From contig JAZSCN010000037.1 of NCBI GenBank assembly GCA_045602925.1, positions 1 to 17,684 of the forward strand: a stretch of DNA of 17,684 bases. The letters run 5' to 3'. The first letter of the stretch is position 1, and each line of letters opens with the position of its first letter. The stretch is from UBA7477 sp045602925. GTDB taxonomy: Bacteria; Bacillota; Clostridia; Oscillospirales; Ruminococcaceae. Shown one piece after another: positions 14,265 through 17,684 of the stretch. Under the pieces are notes generated by a model. It searched no databases. It had not been told where the DNA came from and was given only the letters and a program-made list of their open reading frames with translations. A program made the translations under genes and the position numbers.

Positions 14265-15806
14265 ATGGACTTTAAACTAAACCGAGAAATCTATACAGCC
14301 ACAGAGACTCTCCAGGATAATAGCTTTGAGCAGTCAGTCGAGCAGGACCTTCTGCTTCCGGACTACTATCCGGACATTTTCAGAGTCTTAAAGTGCCGTC
14401 TTATGCCAAGGATAGTTTCCCACAGCATAAACGGTGACAAACTCACCTACGAGCTTGTGGCGAAGGTGAAAATTATCTATCTGAGTGAGGGAAGCAGTAA
14501 GCTCAGCTGTGTCGAGCAAAAGCTTACCTACACAAAATCCTGCGATATTCCATCAGGAATCAAAAACCCGAGCGTGTCCATTACGCCAAAGTGCGACTAC
14601 ATTAATTGCCGTGTGGTCAACCAGCGTAGACTGGACCTAAGAGGCGCAGTAACAGTCAAGGTCAAGCTCACAGGAGAGAAGGGCAGAGCCGTCATATCCG
14701 ACGTCAAGGGCGAGGGAATCCAGCTTTTGCACGAAGCCGTTACATTTCCAACCAGCAGGCTCTACGCCGCAAAGCGTGTAACAATCGTCGAAGAACTCGA
14801 GCTTTCTGAAACAAAGCCACCCGTTACAGCGATAGTCAGAAACGGCTGTACTATCACTATGTTGGAGCAAAAAATTGTTTCCGGTAAGCTCGCCTTAAAG
14901 GGTGAAGCTGCCGTCAGCCTTCTCTATACAAGCGAGAATGAAAACGGCGAGACCTTCGAAACTATGCGCTTTTCAGTGCCGTTTACACAGATTTTAGACC
15001 TCGACGGAATAGATGAAAGATACGAGCTGTTCTGTGAGGTTATGTCAAGTGGCTGTGAGGTAATCGTCAAGGGCGAGAATATGAAGACACTAGAGTGCGA
15101 GATTGTTATGCTCCTCAATTGCAGAGCAGTAAGGTACGAAACCTGCGATATAGTAACCGATGCGTATTCGGTAATGCACGAGTGCGAGCCTGAAGTAAGC
15201 GAGGAAAGAATCGAAACCGTTCCCGTAAAGGTCAGCGAAGCCCATTGCGAAGTAGCAACGCTAACCTGCCAGGACGGTGGGATTAGTAGTGTCTGCGACG
15301 TGTGGAGTAGCCTTTCAGGAGTAAGCGGACGTTATAGCTTCGATAAGAACGCCATTATCGTCAGCGGAAGCATCTCATTTTGCGTTATCGGTAAGAATGA
15401 TAGCGATATGCCAATCTACCTTGAAACCGACTGCGCCTTCGAGCATCTGATAGAGTCAGAGTGCGTCTGTGAGGATAGCTATATCGAGCCCAGCGTTAAT
15501 ATCGTGGCTTGCTCTTATACCCTCGTAGGCTCTAATGCAGTCGAAATTAAAACCGAGCTTTCTATCGGTGGCTATATCTGTAAGCTCATTACAAAACGAT
15601 TGGTAACAGGCATAAAAATGTCTGACGAGCCTTGCGAGAAAGCCTCGGATAGTGCACTCATACTATATTTTGCAAAGGCAGGGGAGAAGGTCTGGGATAT
15701 CGCAAAACGCTATAAGCTGTCAATGTCAGCCCTTATAAGCGAGAACGACCTCACAGCAGATGCGTTGAGCGACGATAGAATGCTCCTTATCCCGGATATA
15801 AAATAG
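14265..15806 (+). CDS. sipL: SipL-like SPOCS/LysM spore-coat morphogenesis protein
   Basis: A 513-residue protein with the architecture of Clostridioides difficile SipL: repeated SPOCS (DUF3794) domains and a C-terminal LysM domain. The N-terminal region carries the characteristic EQDLLLPDYYPDIFRVLKC. SPOCS-like segments follow around 110-240 and 320-440. The LysM lies at about 463-513 (KAGEKVWDIAKRYKLSMSAL, then LLIPDIK). In C. difficile the LysM of SipL binds SpoIVA and both are needed to localise the coat around the forespore; here the next gene is spoIVA. No signal peptide, as expected for a mother-cell cytosolic protein. I place the start at ATG 14265 because GGGAGGA lies at 14254-14260; an in-frame TTG at 14238 would bury that site. 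The SipL name is inferred from architecture plus neighbour; other LysM/SPOCS proteins exist. Confidence 0.8.
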   Translation: MDFKLNREIYTATETLQDNSFEQSVEQDLLLPDYYPDIFRVLKCRLMPRIVSHSINGDKLTYELVAKVKIIYLSEGSSKLSCVEQKLTYTKSCDIPSGIKNPSVSITPKCDYINCRVVNQRRLDLRGAVTVKVKLTGEKGRAVISDVKGEGIQLLHEAVTFPTSRLYAAKRVTIVEELELSETKPPVTAIVRNGCTITMLEQKIVSGKLALKGEAAVSLLYTSENENGETFETMRFSVPFTQILDLDGIDERYELFCEVMSSGCEVIVKGENMKTLECEIVMLLNCRAVRYETCDIVTDAYSVMHECEPEVSEERIETVPVKVSEAHCEVATLTCQDGGISSVCDVWSSLSGVSGRYSFDKNAIIVSGSISFCVIGKNDSDMPIYLETDCAFEHLIESECVCEDSYIEPSVNIVACSYTLVGSNAVEIKTELSIGGYICKLITKRLVTGIKMSDEPCEKASDSALILYFAKAGEKVWDIAKRYKLSMSALISENDLTADALSDDRMLLIPDIK

Positions 15807-15825
15807 TAAGAAAGGAAGAACCCCG

Positions 15826-17301
15826 ATGAGTAATGACATCTATAAGGATATTGCACAGCGAACCTCAGGCGATATATATATCGGCGTTGTCGGACCTGTC
15901 CGTACAGGTAAGTCAACCTTCATTCAGCAGTTTATGGAAAACCTCGTGATTCCTAATATCGAAAGCGACTTTCGACGAGAACGAGCAATCGACGAGCTCC
16001 CACAATCTGCAGGTGGAAAAACAATTATGACAACCGAACCTAAGTTTATCCCCGAGGAAGCCGTCGAAATTGTGCTGGAGGATAACCTCAAGCTCAGCGT
16101 AAGAATGATAGACTGCGTGGGCTATATTATCCCAAGCTCAATCGGCTATTTTGAAAACGAAGCTCCGAGAATGGTGCAAACCCCGTGGTTTGAAGATACC
16201 GTTCCGTTCAATATGGCAGCCGAGGTCGGCACACAAAAGGTTATTTGTGACCACTCAACAATCGGGCTTGTCATAACAACCGACGGCAGTATTACCGACC
16301 TTCCAAGAGAGGAGTACGCCGAGTGCGAGGAGAGAATCATCTCAGAGCTTACCGAGCTCGGCAAGCCGTTTGTCGTGCTTATGAATTCAGCACATCATAA
16401 GTCTAAAGAAACCAAAGCCCTCTGCGAATCGCTTGCCAAGAAGTATAATAAGGCTGTTATTCCGGTTAATTGCCTCGAGCTTTCGCAGGATGATATAAAG
16501 GATATTCTTTTGCAGATTCTCTATGCCTTCCCGGTGAAAGAAATCTGCGTCGAAATGCCCCACTGGATAGCAGCTTTAAGAAAAGGTCATTGGCTCAAGG
16601 AGGATATCTTCTCGGCTATACGAGAGCATGCCGAAAGCGTACAGTGTATAAGAGATGTGAAGGGCTGTGCCGAGCAGTTTGAAGCCTGCGAACATATCGT
16701 CTCGAGCAGGGTTTCTTCAGTCGACCTCGGAACAGGTAGAGTAACAATCGACCTTGTCACAGAAAAGAATCTCTTCTTTAAGATTATAGGCGAGGAAACA
16801 GGCCTCGAAATTACCGGCGAAAGCGACCTTATGCCACAGATTCTGGAGCTTATCAGAATAAAGAAGCGTTTTGAAAAGTTCGAGCAGGCACTCGATGACG
16901 TCGAGCAGACTGGCTACGGAATCGTAATGCCGTCAATTGACGAACTTTCACTTAACGAGCCGGAAATTATAAAGCAGGGTGGAAAGTACGGCGTAAGACT
17001 TAAAGCAACAGCGCCATCTATCCATATGCTAAAAGCAGAAATAGAAACCGAGGTCAGCCCGATTGTCGGCTCTGAAAAGCAGTCCGAGGAGCTTGTTCTG
17101 TATATGCTAAACGACTTTGAAGAAGCCCCCGAGAAAATCTGGGATTCAAATATCTTCGGCAAGTCACTGCACGAGCTTGTAGGCGAAGGCCTTAATACAA
17201 AGCTCTCTAAAATGCCGCTTGAAGCCAGAGAAAAGCTTCGCGAAACAGTCGAGAGAATGATAAACGAAGGCTGTTCAGGACTCATCTGCGTGATACTTTA
17301 A
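15826..17301 (+). CDS. spoIVA: Stage IV sporulation protein A, SpoIVA (coat ATPase)
   Basis: SpoIVA is a cytoskeletal ATPase that polymerises on the outer forespore membrane and forms the basement layer of the spore coat. The 491 residues match the roughly 492 of Bacillus SpoIVA along the whole length. Walker A is GPVRTGKST (23-31) with K29. The sensor threonines fall at T69/T70 in KTIMTTEPKF. Walker B lies in VRMIDCVGY with D96. The C-terminal domain ends in CSGLICVIL, similar to the conserved glycine-rich end needed for membrane-anchor contact. All ATPase residues I can check are intact. It begins 19 bases after the sipL-like stop with AAGAAAGGAAG as ribosome site and is most likely on the same transcript. 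A terminator follows. Its presence indicates a spore-forming lineage. Confidence 0.97.
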   Translation: MSNDIYKDIAQRTSGDIYIGVVGPVRTGKSTFIQQFMENLVIPNIESDFRRERAIDELPQSAGGKTIMTTEPKFIPEEAVEIVLEDNLKLSVRMIDCVGYIIPSSIGYFENEAPRMVQTPWFEDTVPFNMAAEVGTQKVICDHSTIGLVITTDGSITDLPREEYAECEERIISELTELGKPFVVLMNSAHHKSKETKALCESLAKKYNKAVIPVNCLELSQDDIKDILLQILYAFPVKEICVEMPHWIAALRKGHWLKEDIFSAIREHAESVQCIRDVKGCAEQFEACEHIVSSRVSSVDLGTGRVTIDLVTEKNLFFKIIGEETGLEITGESDLMPQILELIRIKKRFEKFEQALDDVEQTGYGIVMPSIDELSLNEPEIIKQGGKYGVRLKATAPSIHMLKAEIETEVSPIVGSEKQSEELVLYMLNDFEEAPEKIWDSNIFGKSLHELVGEGLNTKLSKMPLEAREKLRETVERMINEGCSGLICVIL

Positions 17302-17314
17302 CTATATAACGCAC

Positions 17315-17350
17315 ACCCCTCGGGCATGATTTGTAAGCTCGAGGGGTTTT
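17315..17350 (+). terminator. Terminator of the sipL-spoIVA operon
   Basis: An 11-pair stem (17315-17325 with 17337-17347; outer ACCCCTCG/CGAGGGGT, one G-T wobble), 11-base loop, and TTTT at 17347-17350. Confidence 0.88.
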
Positions 17351-17396
17351 GTATAAATAGCTCTATCTACCTTGTAATTCTCGTAAAATTTACCGA

Positions 17397-17424
17397 TTGA
17401 CATTTTGTGGATATGTGGTATAAT
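17397..17424 (+). promoter_or_regulatory. Sigma-A promoter of the BspA-like gene
   Basis: TTGACA (17397-17402) and TATAAT (17419-17424), 16 bases apart, with extended TG at 17416-17417. Both boxes are perfect, suggesting strong vegetative expression. Confidence 0.88.
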
Positions 17425-17471
17425 ATTGCTTGTAATATGTTTTAACTTTACAACAATATGGGAGGAAAACA

Positions 17472-17684
17472 ATGAAAAAGAAGTTTTTATCAATCTTATT
17501 CTCGATATGTACGATTGTAATAATCGGATGTATCAGTGCATCAGCAGAAACCTACGGCGACTTTGAGTATGAGGTGAATAGTGATAATACCATTACTATT
17601 ACCGACTATACCGGCTCTGCTTCAAACCTTACCATACCATCAAAAATCGATGGAAAAAAGGTAACGGTTATTGGTGGGGAAGCG
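17472..17684 (+). CDS. Secreted BspA-like leucine-rich-repeat protein (N-terminal fragment)
   Basis: The reading frame opens at ATG 17472 after GGGAGGA (17460-17466) and runs off the window end with 71 codons and no stop. The N terminus is a signal peptide: MKKK, a hydrophobic core through about residue 20, and an ASA-ET cleavage site near 25/26. IIGC at 17-20 could alternatively be a lipobox. The mature start (EYEVNSDNTITITDYTGSA, then LTIPSKIDGKKVTVIGG) is the typical opening of LRR_5/BspA-family repeats, usually annotated as leucine-rich-repeat surface proteins with adhesion-like roles. It has its own strong promoter, separate from spoIVA. The domain content beyond this point is unseen. 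Confidence 0.8.
   Translation, partial: MKKKFLSILFSICTIVIIGCISASAETYGDFEYEVNSDNTITITDYTGSASNLTIPSKIDGKKVTVIGGEA

Overview
The window looks like chromosomal DNA of a spore-forming, low-to-mid GC Firmicute. Gut Oscillospiraceae (Ruminococcaceae) is my best guess. The reasons are a SipL-like protein beside SpoIVA, an RqcH/NFACT protein, sigma-A promoters with near-consensus boxes and 16-17 bp spacing, strong GGAGG ribosome sites, heavy AGA use for Arg, and the start of a BspA-like leucine-rich-repeat surface protein. The genus call is inference only.

Layout. Bases 1-760 hold two small cysteine-motif proteins (a zinc ribbon and a DUF1858 redox-disulfide protein), each closed by its own terminator. 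Bases 783-3985 form a co-oriented group: trmK, a Nif3-family gene (1-base start/stop overlap with trmK) and rqcH. Bases 4067-4530 are a tRNA cluster (Pro-TGG, Thr-TGT, Tyr-GTA) with two near-perfect promoters and a terminator lying just upstream of typA (4564-6381). Next come a eukaryotic-type HisA isomerase (6479-7246) and a membrane-anchored G5/M23 cell-wall endopeptidase (7354-8451). Each has a promoter whose -35 box is embedded in the terminator of the preceding gene.

Bases 8508-12363 are a minus-strand methionine operon transcribed metF, then a stand-alone methionine synthase reactivation protein, then a metH that lacks that domain. MetF makes methyl-THF, MetH transfers the methyl group to homocysteine via cobalamin, and the separate protein supplies the missing AdoMet-dependent repair function. 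From a divergent promoter region, prmA and a small PII-like gene run on the plus strand (12513-13869).

Bases 13870-14264 are a hairpin-dense gap with two terminators, an inverted-repeat-bounded segment, a possible 42-residue minus-strand ORF and a plausible sigma-E promoter. That promoter would serve a two-gene sporulation operon, sipL-like then spoIVA (14265-17301), whose products are expected to build the base of the spore coat. The window ends inside a secreted BspA-like protein (17472 onward).

Most of the window is housekeeping. The parts most worth a second look are the sipL-spoIVA pairing with its sigma-E-like promoter, the structured gap upstream of it, the eukaryotic-type HisA, the split methionine synthase, and typA sitting behind a tRNA terminator with no visible promoter of its own. 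I saw no CRISPR array, complete insertion sequence, phage gene or defence system.
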